This document shows, piece by piece, positions 34,026 to 42,105 of a stretch of DNA of 64,000 nucleotides. Each line of letters begins with the position of its first letter. Within the stretch, counting starts at the first letter, position 1. The notes under the pieces were generated by a model. That model saw nothing but the letters and a program-made list of their open reading frames with translations. It did no database searches and was not told the origin of the DNA. A program made the position numbers and the translations under genes. This stretch comes from an uncultured Bacteroidales bacterium (GTDB taxonomy: Bacteria > Bacteroidota > Bacteroidia > Bacteroidales > ML635J-15). The stretch covers positions 124,001 to 188,000 of the forward strand of contig CAJOIT010000004.1 of NCBI GenBank assembly GCA_905234755.1, written 5' to 3'.

Positions 34026-35867
34026 ATGACAATAGAAGATATAAAGAGACTAATCGCAAACGACGAAAGCCGTGTGCTGGAGCTGAAGAAGAGCACTGGC
34101 GAACTGGCAAAAGGCATGCAGACGCTGTGCGCTTTCCTAAACGCCGACGGTGGCTGGCTGTTTTTCGGCATCACTCCCAAGCTGGAGATTGTAGGGCAGA
34201 ATGTAACCGACAGCACTCAACGCGAAATTGCCCACGAAATCACAAAGATAGAACCTGCCATAAGGCTACCGCTCGAGATTGTCGAAGTGCCAGGACACCC
34301 CGACTGCTGCGTAATTGGAATTCATGCCGAGGCTGCAAAGTTCGGCGATGCCCCATACACCTACGATGGTCGCGCCTACTATAAGGTCGAGAGCACAACA
34401 GTGCTTATGCCGCGCTCGATGTTCGAGGAGCGCCTGCGCCGTAGCGACCCAAGCCGTTTTGCATGGGAAAGCCAGACACCAAGCTTCCTGCATCTGGAGG
34501 ATTTGGACGAAAACATGATTCGCAAGTCGATAATGTACGGCATCAGCAAGGGGCGAATGCCGGCAACATCCGCATCGGAAGATACAATGACCTTGCTCGA
34601 CAAGTTTGCGATGGTGGAAAACGGAAAAATAAAGAATGCCGCCGCCGCACTGTTCACCAAACGCCCGCAGGATTATCCGCAATTCCTGCTTCGAATGGCG
34701 CGATTCCGTGGCAATGAGAAAAGGGATTTCGTTGACAATATGCGACTTAGCGGCAATTTCTTTGAACTGCTCGATGCAGGCTTGGCGTTTCTTTTCAAGC
34801 ATTTGAACCAAAGCGGAGTTGTCAAGGGCATTCGCAGGGAAGAACAATTGGAAATTCCGGTTGAGGCATTGCGCGAAGCATTGACAAATGCCCTGTGCCA
34901 CAGGCAACTTGATTCGCCCAGCGGAAGTGTAGGAATTGCAATCTACGATGACCGCGTGGAGATAGAAAATGCAGGGCGTCTGCCCAACGAACTTACAGTT
35001 GAAACCATCAAGCAGCCGCACCGTTCATATCCGCAGAACCCCATAATCGCAAATGCGCTGTACATGACGGCATATTTGGAAAGCTGGGGTACAGGTGTCA
35101 GCCGAATGATTGACGCTTGCAAAGCGGCAGGTGTGCCAGAACCCAAATATAGCACCGATGGGCTGTTTGTCTGGATTACTTTCAAGAGGCCGAACTTAGA
35201 CACCTACTTAGACACTTACTTAGACACTAACTCTAACAGCAACTTAGACACTAATGCATCTTCAGATATCAAGAATGAGCACAATAATACTAATAATCAA
35301 AAAATTAACTTAGACACTTACTCTAACAGTAGCTCTGACAGTAACCCTAACACCAACCCTAACACCAACCCTAACACTAACTCTGACACTAATGCTCCTT
35401 TAGATATTAAAATCCAGCATAATAATACCAATAATCAAAGCATTAACTCTGACACTAACCCTAACACTTACTCTGATAGTAACCATGACACTTACTCTGA
35501 TAGTAACTCTGATAGTAACTCTGATAGTAGCTCTGATAGTAGCTCTGATAGTAATCTAGCTTTGAAAAACGAAAACAAATCTAATATAACTAATAATCAA
35601 AGCATTAACTCTGATAGTAACCCTAACAGTTACTCTGACAGTAGCTTGATTTTATCCGACAGGCAAAAGGAGGTATTGCGATATTGCATATTCCCAAGAA
35701 GTAGCAGGGAAATACTTGAGCATATCAATGTAACATATCAAAAATGGAACATCGACAAGTTCATTAATACATTGATAGATGCTGGATTACTTGAAAGAAC
35801 AATACCAGAATCGCCTAATTCTCCAAACCAGAAGTATGTTACAAAAAATGAACAATATACAATGTAA
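34026..35867 (+). CDS. AlbA_2 (Schlafen-like) / HATPase_c_4 protein with Ser/Asn/Asp repeat linker (copy 2)
   Basis: A 613-residue protein with the same plan as the gene at 28888. The AlbA_2 domain (about 12-130) has SRVLELKKSTGELAKG, AFLNADGGWLFFGIT and YYKVESTTVLMPRS. The GHKL-like part has ALREALTNALCHRQLD, VEIENAGRLPN and ESWGTGVSRMIDACKAAG. A low-complexity linker of about 150 residues (roughly 397-548) built from SD, SN, DT, NT pairs follows, then a winged helix (about 550-605, ILSDRQKEVLRYCIFPRSSREIL). It lies between the caspase cassette and the four-helix-bundle gene. It is closer in base composition to hsdM and hsdR than to the caspases. The biochemical function is unknown. Confidence 0.85.
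   Translation: MTIEDIKRLIANDESRVLELKKSTGELAKGMQTLCAFLNADGGWLFFGITPKLEIVGQNVTDSTQREIAHEITKIEPAIRLPLEIVEVPGHPDCCVIGIHAEAAKFGDAPYTYDGRAYYKVESTTVLMPRSMFEERLRRSDPSRFAWESQTPSFLHLEDLDENMIRKSIMYGISKGRMPATSASEDTMTLLDKFAMVENGKIKNAAAALFTKRPQDYPQFLLRMARFRGNEKRDFVDNMRLSGNFFELLDAGLAFLFKHLNQSGVVKGIRREEQLEIPVEALREALTNALCHRQLDSPSGSVGIAIYDDRVEIENAGRLPNELTVETIKQPHRSYPQNPIIANALYMTAYLESWGTGVSRMIDACKAAGVPEPKYSTDGLFVWITFKRPNLDTYLDTYLDTNSNSNLDTNASSDIKNEHNNTNNQKINLDTYSNSSSDSNPNTNPNTNPNTNSDTNAPLDIKIQHNNTNNQSINSDTNPNTYSDSNHDTYSDSNSDSNSDSSSDSSSDSNLALKNENKSNITNNQSINSDSNPNSYSDSSLILSDRQKEVLRYCIFPRSSREILEHINVTYQKWNIDKFINTLIDAGLLERTIPESPNSPNQKYVTKNEQYTM
35196..35645 (+). repeat. Hexamer-based low-complexity tract
   Basis: Units of the type AACYCTRACASY (six bases per two residues, such as CTCTGATAGTAA and CCTAACACCAAC) repeat through the linker of the 613-residue protein, broken by two GATATTAAAAT-AACAATAATAC-type islands that are themselves repeated. 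Copy-number changes stay in frame. Confidence 0.8.
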
Positions 35868-35880
35868 AATGAACAATGAA
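35841..35880. repeat. Island junction repeat before the four-helix-bundle gene
   Basis: ACAAAAAATGAACAATATAC followed by AATGTAAAATGAACAATG spans the end of the 613-residue protein gene (last residues NEQYTM) and the start region of the next gene. It is in direct orientation; its counterpart at 36245-36290 is inverted. Confidence 0.6.
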
Positions 35881-35886
35881 AGGAAT

Positions 35887-36246
35887 ATGAAGAAAGAAGA
35901 AGATAATTTGATACTGGTGAAGAGCAAGGCGTTTGCTTTGAAGATAATACGACTATATAAATATTTATGCGAAGAGAAAAAAGAGTTTGTGCTGTCAAAG
36001 CAAGTACTTCGCAGTGGGACAAGCATTGGTGCCAATGCGAAAGAGGCATCAATGGCACAATCAAAAAAAGATTTTGAAGCCAAATTGTCAATAGCATTAA
36101 AAGAATCAGGAGAAACAGAATATTGGCTTGAACTTCTGCACGACAGTGACTACATTGAAAACGCATCTTTTGAAAGCATCTATGCCGACAACAAAGAACT
36201 AATCCGCATTCTAACTAGCATCCTCAAATCTTCCCGCTCAAACTAA
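35887..36246 (+). CDS. Four-helix-bundle protein (S23 / Avd-like family)
   Basis: A protein of about 119 residues of the family found in 23S rRNA intervening sequences and related to Avd, the accessory protein of diversity-generating retroelements. Typical features are LVKSKAFALKIIRLYKYL, VLSKQVLRSGTSIGANAKEA, KKDFEAKLSIALKESGETEYWLELL and a C-terminal LIRILTSILKS. Alternative starts exist at 35869 and further upstream, but those would read through the junction repeat. The family lacks a known enzymatic activity and binds nucleic acid in Avd. The gene is bracketed by oppositely oriented copies of the junction repeat. No reverse transcriptase is in the window. Confidence 0.88.
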   Translation: MKKEEDNLILVKSKAFALKIIRLYKYLCEEKKEFVLSKQVLRSGTSIGANAKEASMAQSKKDFEAKLSIALKESGETEYWLELLHDSDYIENASFESIYADNKELIRILTSILKSSRSN

Positions 36247-36290
36247 TTGTAAATTGTACATTGTACATTGTTAATTGTAAATTATTCATT
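36245..36290. repeat. Island junction repeat, inverted copy, before hsdR
   Basis: AATTGTAAATTGTACATTGT followed by ACATTGTTAATTG is the reverse complement of the words at 28842-28890. It lies between the four-helix-bundle gene and hsdR. Confidence 0.65.
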
Positions 36291-36294
36291 GATT

Positions 36295-39200
36295 ATGAGT
36301 AAATTATCAGAAGTAAAATCAGTAGAATCCAAAGTCACCGAATGGCTCACCCAGTTGGGTTGGGAATACCGCTCGGCAGAGGATTTGAAACAATATAACC
36401 GCCTGCAGGTAAACGCTGTGGTGGAACCAATACTTATTGAGCAGGTACAAGTGCTAAACAACATCGACCAGCAAAATGCAAAAACTGCGGTGGATACACT
36501 GCTCAACAACCTGCGCAACCCCATCACCATAGAGGGCAACGAAAAGTTCCTAAACCAGCTTGTCGATGGCGTTACCGTCACTATCAACCGCGAAGATGTA
36601 ACCGTCCGCTTCATCAACTTCGACGACATCTGGAAAAACAGCCTTATCGTCACCAACCAATACGCAGTGCAGCAGGTTCGCGCTGACATTTGCCTGCTGG
36701 TAAACGGTATTCCGCTGGTGCCAATCGAGGCCAAGCAATGTGCAAGGCGCGGAACCAACTGGCTCGAAGGCGTACGCCAGTTCCAGACCTACGACCGCCG
36801 CAGCGAAAAACTATTTATGTGCCACCTGTTTGGCGTAGCATGCAACGGACGACTGAGCAAATACGGGATTCCGGGCGCATCGGCATCATATTTCAACGAG
36901 TGGAAGGATTCGGTAATTGCCGACAAATACGACAATCCGCTGCTACATCCCGAAAACGAACTTTGCCGCGTTTACAAGGACGAAACCGACGGTCTTATGC
37001 ACTTCGATGTGGAGCGTCTGCCAAACGGCCAGCTGCTCGAACAGATGAAGTTCGGCATCATAGGCTTGCTACAGCCCGAACGCGTACTCGACATCTTGCG
37101 CAATTTCATTGTATTTGAGCGCGACGACGGCAAGATTATCAAGAAAGTTGCACGCTACCAGCAGTTGCGTGCCGCCAACAAGATTGTCGATCGTGTAGTG
37201 GAGTCAGACAAGACAAAGGGCGTGATTTGGCATACGCAGGGTTCGGGCAAGTCGCTCACAATGCTCTACACCGCCTACAAGCTTCGCAAGACCGAAGCGC
37301 TTAACGACCCGACAATCTTCATCGTAGTGGACCGCAAGGACCTGAAAGACCAGATGGGCGACACTTTCTTCTACTGCGAGTTCCCCAATGCCCGCACAGT
37401 GTACAGCGTAGGCGACCTGAAATCGATCCTCAAGAACAAGCCAGCAGGAGTTTTCATAACTACCGTGCAGAAATTCAGGGAACTTGGCGAGATAAAGGAT
37501 GAACGCGACAATGTCGTTGTACTCATCGATGAAGCCCACCGCACCGAATACGGCGACTACCAGATGGAACTGCGCGCAGTATTGCCCAATGCAAAACGCT
37601 TTGCATTCACTGGTACGCCGATTCCGAAAACACACCGCGAATTTGGCATCAAGGACGAAAACGGCAAGATAGAGTATTATCTAGACAAATACAGCGTAAT
37701 CGATGCCATCAACGACGGCGCGACCAAGCCAATCCGCTACACCTTGGGACCATCCGAATGGTTTTTGGACAAGGAAAACCTGAAACAAGGCTATGCCGAA
37801 ATCACCGCCGAACTCGAAGAAGACCAGAAACGCCTGGTGGAACAGCGCGTACAGCCATGGAAAACACTGATGAAAAAGCCAGAGCGCATCAAAACCTTGG
37901 CAGCCGACATCGCCAACGATTTCCGCGAGCGACTTGAACCGCAAGGATTCAAGGCTCAGGTTGTAGCCATCGACAAGGAGGCTTGCGTAATGTACTACAA
38001 CGAACTGCTCAAATATTTTGACAAGTCGGAAATCTGCATAATATTTTCTACAGGGCAATACGACAGCAGCGAGCGATACAACATGTTCTCGCCTTTCTAC
38101 ATTGATGACCAAAAGCGCAGAGGTCTGATTGCCAACTTCAAGAAGCGCATTACCGAGGATGAAATCGCCAAAGGCAACAACCTGAAAATCTTCATTGTAT
38201 GCAATATGTTGCTCACTGGCTTCGATGCGTCAATCGAACAGACAATGTATCTGGACAGTCCGTTGCGCGACCATAACCTGCTGCAGGCAGTTGCCCGCAC
38301 CAATCGTCCGTACGATTACGGCGAGGGAGAGAACAAACTTTCGAAGGAATTTGGCCGCATAGTAGATTATGTAGGTGTATTCCAGAACTATAAGGATGCC
38401 CTGAACTACGACCCAGAAGATATTGGCGAGTTTGAAGATGTTGACGCTCTGCTCAATGTCTTTCCCCAAGAACTGGACGAAGCATTCCAACCATTCAATG
38501 AAATCAAACTTGAGGACAGCTACGAGTGCCAGATTGCTATAATCCGCAAGTTGAGCGAAATAGACCATGGCCAGTTCGAAAACCGTTTCCACCGCGTAGT
38601 ACAACTGTGGGAAGCTATATGCCCCAATCCAGGATTGCGCCAGTTCAAAAACAAATATTTGTGGCTGGTGACTATCTACGAACTATATATGGAAGAATTC
38701 CGCCGAGTGAATTTCGATGCCGAGTTTTATGCAGCGCAAACACGCAAACTGCTCGAAGAGAGTGCCACCTTGCTCAATTTCCGTGGTCACCTGCCCGAAA
38801 TAGCCACCGATGCCGATTATCTCACCAAACTGCAGGAAACAAGGCTTTCTCCATCAGACAAGGCCGAGAAAATCATCCGCGACATTGAGACCATGATTCG
38901 CACAAACCAGAACAGCAGTGCCATTTACATCGAATTTCAGGAGCGTTTGGATGCACTTATACAACAGAAAAACGCAAATACCATTGAAATAGAAGGTCTT
39001 CTGTTAAAGCTAAGCGAACTCTACACAGAAGTTGACGAGGCTATTGAGATTCCCAAGAAGATGGGTTTCGAAGACAAAGGCACTTTCGAAATTTACCAGA
39101 TTCTGAAAAACGAACTTCCAAACTTTGACGAACATCTGGCAAGAGACTTCGCCAACGAACTGGCTGCGATAATCCATTTGAGGATTTACATCGGCTGGCA

Positions 39201-39348
39201 GGAAGTTACGCAGGAGTACAACCGCTTGTTAGGCGAAGTGGCCTTGTTGGCAGCAAATGAAAAATATGATGCTCTGGACATATACGGCAAAGATGTTTTG
39301 CAGGAAACTATCATGGATTCCATAGTTAAGAACTTCAGTCTGAATTGA
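36295..39348 (+). CDS. hsdR: Type I restriction endonuclease/translocase subunit HsdR
   Basis: The motor and nuclease subunit (1017 residues). The N-terminal PD-(D/E)xK nuclease is visible as D131, E145 and K147 (VRADICLLV...VPIEAKQ). The helicase part shows Walker A TQGSGKS at 314-320, VLIDEAHRTEYGDY, FAFTGTPI, and the late motifs LLTGFDASIEQTMYLD and QAVARTNRPY. The C-terminal helical region ends in the subunit-binding domain. The frame extends nine codons upstream, inside the junction repeat; ATG 36295 (MSKLSEVKSVESKV) is preferred. All active-site residues are intact, so the system is probably functional. Confidence 0.95.
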   Translation: MSKLSEVKSVESKVTEWLTQLGWEYRSAEDLKQYNRLQVNAVVEPILIEQVQVLNNIDQQNAKTAVDTLLNNLRNPITIEGNEKFLNQLVDGVTVTINREDVTVRFINFDDIWKNSLIVTNQYAVQQVRADICLLVNGIPLVPIEAKQCARRGTNWLEGVRQFQTYDRRSEKLFMCHLFGVACNGRLSKYGIPGASASYFNEWKDSVIADKYDNPLLHPENELCRVYKDETDGLMHFDVERLPNGQLLEQMKFGIIGLLQPERVLDILRNFIVFERDDGKIIKKVARYQQLRAANKIVDRVVESDKTKGVIWHTQGSGKSLTMLYTAYKLRKTEALNDPTIFIVVDRKDLKDQMGDTFFYCEFPNARTVYSVGDLKSILKNKPAGVFITTVQKFRELGEIKDERDNVVVLIDEAHRTEYGDYQMELRAVLPNAKRFAFTGTPIPKTHREFGIKDENGKIEYYLDKYSVIDAINDGATKPIRYTLGPSEWFLDKENLKQGYAEITAELEEDQKRLVEQRVQPWKTLMKKPERIKTLAADIANDFRERLEPQGFKAQVVAIDKEACVMYYNELLKYFDKSEICIIFSTGQYDSSERYNMFSPFYIDDQKRRGLIANFKKRITEDEIAKGNNLKIFIVCNMLLTGFDASIEQTMYLDSPLRDHNLLQAVARTNRPYDYGEGENKLSKEFGRIVDYVGVFQNYKDALNYDPEDIGEFEDVDALLNVFPQELDEAFQPFNEIKLEDSYECQIAIIRKLSEIDHGQFENRFHRVVQLWEAICPNPGLRQFKNKYLWLVTIYELYMEEFRRVNFDAEFYAAQTRKLLEESATLLNFRGHLPEIATDADYLTKLQETRLSPSDKAEKIIRDIETMIRTNQNSSAIYIEFQERLDALIQQKNANTIEIEGLLLKLSELYTEVDEAIEIPKKMGFEDKGTFEIYQILKNELPNFDEHLARDFANELAAIIHLRIYIGWQEVTQEYNRLLGEVALLAANEKYDALDIYGKDVLQETIMDSIVKNFSLN

Positions 39349-39349
39349 T

Positions 39350-40003
39350 ATGCTGCCCGATAATTGTTCAGTAACACGCCGCAATGTCAAAAATGCCCGT
39401 CTTCGTGTCTGCGAGGATGGCACAGTGCAGTTGTTTGTCCCGATGGCATTCACAGACGAGGATGTTGAAAGGCTTCTTGACAAAAAGGCACAATGGATAG
39501 CAACGAAACGGCAATTCTTCGAACAGAAATCAAAAATCCAACTGCGCCGCAACGAGCTGCTGCTGTTTGGCAACCGTTATGCCTATTTCTATTCATCCAA
39601 ATACCAGAACAAGATAATTGTAAACCACGAAAGCAGAACCATTCAGGCAAAACGGAATTTGCTGGACATATCGGTGCAGGAAAAATGGTTTAAATCGGTA
39701 GCGCGAAAATACATTTCATCTCGGGCCGAAACACTTTCAGAAGCCCTGCTTCTACCATACAACAAACTTTACATCCGCAATCAGAAACGCAAATGGGGAA
39801 ACTGCTCAAAAGAGAAAAACATTTCCATCAACTGGCGCGTCATAAAAGCCCCGGAGTTTGTGATTGACTACATCATAATTCACGAATTGTGCCATACCGT
39901 CATCATGAAACATACCGTAAGATTCCAGACATTGCTTCGCTCGCATTGTCCAGACTGCGAACAAGCGCAGGCATGGTTGGACAAGTATGGGAATAGTTTG
40001 TAA
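39350..40003 (+). CDS. YgjP-like (DUF45/M48-type) metallopeptidase
   Basis: A 217-residue protein whose second half has the zinc motif HELCH with a third His in the following MKHTVRF segment, preceded by RKWGNCSKEKNISINWRVIKAP, the conserved phrase of the YgjP/DUF45 family. The first half (RRNVKNARLRVCEDGTVQLFVP) is the beta-rich N-terminal domain. Genes of this type are often the last gene of type I loci, and here it begins 1 bp after the hsdR stop. Its substrate is unknown. With the two caspases this makes three predicted proteases in one restriction island. Confidence 0.88.
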   Translation: MLPDNCSVTRRNVKNARLRVCEDGTVQLFVPMAFTDEDVERLLDKKAQWIATKRQFFEQKSKIQLRRNELLLFGNRYAYFYSSKYQNKIIVNHESRTIQAKRNLLDISVQEKWFKSVARKYISSRAETLSEALLLPYNKLYIRNQKRKWGNCSKEKNISINWRVIKAPEFVIDYIIIHELCHTVIMKHTVRFQTLLRSHCPDCEQAQAWLDKYGNSL

Positions 40004-40202
40004 ATCAGATTGTATAAGCTAATCAGACACATTTGAAGCAAAAAACATATATGCCAACACCATGGAAAATCACACTCATTCAATATACCTATATGTAATA
40101 ATACCACTTTCAAAATACATCATTGAAAGAAACAAAATCCAGCATCATATTATCCAATAACTTACTGTTGAAATATTTTTTCACAAACACTAAAAAAAGT
40201 TT
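40004..40202. other. Intergenic region downstream of the island
   Basis: Between the metallopeptidase gene and rplM lie 291 bp. Apart from the rplM promoter, it shows only AT-rich sequence with no convincing reading frame, tRNA or terminator. It marks the return to core genes. No att-like duplication of flanking sequence was seen. Confidence 0.4.
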
Positions 40203-40231
40203 TTTGGATAATAAAAAAAGCATTACTTTTG
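40203..40231 (+). promoter_or_regulatory. Promoter of rplM-rpsI
   Basis: TTTG (40203-40206), 17 bp, TACTTTTG (40224-40231): a complete Bacteroidota promoter, 63 bp before the rplM start. Confidence 0.75.
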
Positions 40232-40294
40232 CAGTCCGTTTGGTCATCCAGCCTAAGGAACTTAATTTATTAATTTTAAAGAAGATTTTTTAAA

Positions 40295-40750
40295 GTGAAA
40301 ACATTGGTTTACAGAACAATATCGGCAAACAAGGAAACTGTTAAGAAGCAGTGGTATGTTGTCGATGCCGAAGGCGAAATCCTCGGACGCTTGGCTTCAA
40401 AAGTAGCTTTTGTGTTGAGAGGAAAGCACAAACCCGAATACACACCTCATGTTGATTGTGGCGACAATGTCATCATCATCAATGCTGAGAAGGTTGTTTT
40501 AACAGGCAAGAAACTCACCGACAAGGAATACATCAGACACTCTGGTTATCCTGGCGGACAGAAGGTTGAAACACCTGCTGAAATGCTCGAGAAGCACCCT
40601 GCACGCATCATTGAACATGCAATCAAGGGAATGTTGCCGAAGAACCGTCTCGGAAGCGAATTGTTCAGAAATTTGAAAGTTTATGTTGGCAGCGAGCACA
40701 AGCACGAAGCTCAAAACCCGACAAAGTTGGATTTAAACACAATTAAATAA
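40295..40750 (+). CDS. rplM: 50S ribosomal protein L13
   Basis: Ribosomal protein of the large subunit, 151 residues. It begins with a GTG codon (GTGAAAACATTGG), and the standard L13 features [45 protein letters not shown] and MLPKNRLG are present. The next gene, rpsI, starts 3 bp after its stop, the usual L13-S9 pair. Confidence 0.97.
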   Translation: MKTLVYRTISANKETVKKQWYVVDAEGEILGRLASKVAFVLRGKHKPEYTPHVDCGDNVIIINAEKVVLTGKKLTDKEYIRHSGYPGGQKVETPAEMLEKHPARIIEHAIKGMLPKNRLGSELFRNLKVYVGSEHKHEAQNPTKLDLNTIK

Positions 40751-40752
40751 GC

Positions 40753-41139
40753 ATGGACGTATTTAATGCATTAGGTCGCAGAAAAGCTGCAGTCGCAAGA
40801 GTTTACTTAAGCGAAGGAAAAGGAAACATCACGGTTAACAACCGCAAAATGGAAGAATACTTCCCGATTATGCAGTACCAGTATATCGTAAAGCAACCGT
40901 TCTTGACATTGGACAAGATGGACTGCTACGATGTAAAGGCCAACATTGACGGAGGTGGTGTAAGAGGTCAGGCTGAAGCATTGCGCCTTGGTATCTCAAG
41001 GGCATTGTTGAAGGTAGATCCGGAATACAGGGCTAGCTTGAAGCCTTGCGGTTTCCTCTCACGCGACTCGAGGGTTGTTGAAAGAAAGAAACCCGGTCAG
41101 AAGAAGGCTCGTAAGAGATTCCAGTTCAGCAAGCGTTAG
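40753..41139 (+). CDS. rpsI: 30S ribosomal protein S9
   Basis: Ribosomal protein of the small subunit, 128 residues. It shows ALGRRKAAVARVYL, the glycine-rich VKANIDGGGVRGQAEALRLGISRAL and the basic C-terminal tail that reaches the decoding centre (KKPGQKKARKRFQFSKR). Co-transcribed with rplM. Confidence 0.97.
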   Translation: MDVFNALGRRKAAVARVYLSEGKGNITVNNRKMEEYFPIMQYQYIVKQPFLTLDKMDCYDVKANIDGGGVRGQAEALRLGISRALLKVDPEYRASLKPCGFLSRDSRVVERKKPGQKKARKRFQFSKR

Positions 41140-41177
41140 TATTTTTTTAGTGAATTATAAACAAAGTTTAGTATCTA

Positions 41178-41216
41178 AATCGTGGAGATGGTCTTTCGAG
41201 ATTCTACTCCGCGATT
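41178..41216 (+). promoter_or_regulatory. Hairpin in the rpsB leader, candidate S2 autoregulatory site
   Basis: AATCGTGGAG (41178-41187) pairs with CTCCGCGATT (41207-41216) over ten positions, one of them a G-U pair. Inside, TCT and AGA around TTCG can extend a second stem. It lies 34 bp before rpsB and there is no T run after it, so an autoregulatory leader is more likely than a terminator. In E. coli, S2 represses rpsB-tsf through its leader; the same mechanism here is inference. Confidence 0.45.
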
Positions 41217-41249
41217 GTTACTACAGAATGTAAACTTAAATTTTTTAAA

Positions 41250-42080
41250 ATGTCAAGATTAACATTTGATCAGTTGCTCGAGGCAGGCGTACACTTTGGT
41301 CACCTCAAGCGCAAATGGAATCCCGCAATGGCTCCTTACATCTTCATGGAGCGCAACGGTATCCATATCATCGACTTGCACAAGACAGCCGTTAAGGTTG
41401 ACGAAGCTGCAGAAGCAATGAAAAAAATCGTAAAGGACGGAAGAAAAGTTTTGTTCGTAGCTACCAAAAAGCAGGCTAAGGACATCGTTTCCGAAGAAGT
41501 AACAAAGGTTGGAATGCCGTTCGTAACAGAACGCTGGCCTGGTGGTATGCTCACCAACTTCCCGACAATCCGTAAGGCAGTAAAGAAAATGTCGTCAATC
41601 GACAAGATGATAAGCGATGGAACATTCGCATCATTGTCGAAGCGCGAACAGTTGCAAATCAGCCGTCAGAGAGCTAAGTTGGAAAAGAACCTCGGTTCTA
41701 TCGCCGACTTGTCAAGACTTCCGGCAGCTCTTTTCGTTGTTGACATCCTGAAGGAAAAGATCGCTGTACACGAAGCTCAAAGATTGGGTATTCCTGTATT
41801 TGCAATGGTTGATACAAACTCGGATCCTAAGAACGCTGATTTCCCAATTCCAGCAAACGATGACGCTTCAAAGTCAATCCAGCTTATCGTTTCTACAATG
41901 TGCCAGGCTATAAAGGAAGGTTTGGACGAAAGAGCTGTTGAAAAGGAAAACACCGCTAAGGAAACTGTTGAAGAAGGCGAAGAACAGCCAGTTGAAAGAA
42001 AGAGACAGAGAAGATCTTCGGCAAAGAAGGAACATGTTGAAGAAGTTTCTGTAGAAGTTGCTGAAACCGAAGAAAACTAG
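41250..42080 (+). CDS. rpsB: 30S ribosomal protein S2
   Basis: Ribosomal protein of the small subunit, 276 residues. MSRLTFDQLLEAGVHFGHLKRKWNP opens the protein and ERWPGGMLTNFPTIRKAVKKM and IPVFAMVDTNSDP are typical. Compared with E. coli S2 it has an acidic and basic low-complexity C-terminal extension (after about residue 230) seen in other Bacteroidota. It pairs with tsf 25 bp downstream. Confidence 0.97.
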   Translation: MSRLTFDQLLEAGVHFGHLKRKWNPAMAPYIFMERNGIHIIDLHKTAVKVDEAAEAMKKIVKDGRKVLFVATKKQAKDIVSEEVTKVGMPFVTERWPGGMLTNFPTIRKAVKKMSSIDKMISDGTFASLSKREQLQISRQRAKLEKNLGSIADLSRLPAALFVVDILKEKIAVHEAQRLGIPVFAMVDTNSDPKNADFPIPANDDASKSIQLIVSTMCQAIKEGLDERAVEKENTAKETVEEGEEQPVERKRQRRSSAKKEHVEEVSVEVAETEEN

Positions 42081-42105
42081 TATTAATCGTTAAAACTGAA
42101 AGACA

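Noticed and set aside
35887..36246. Diversity-generating retroelement (Avd with reverse transcriptase)
   Set aside because: The four-helix-bundle protein is Avd-like, but no reverse transcriptase, template repeat or variable repeat pair is in the window.
40004..40294. tRNA gene or attachment site at the right edge of the island
   Set aside because: No cloverleaf-like sequence and no duplicated flank was found, so integration at a tRNA is not supported.
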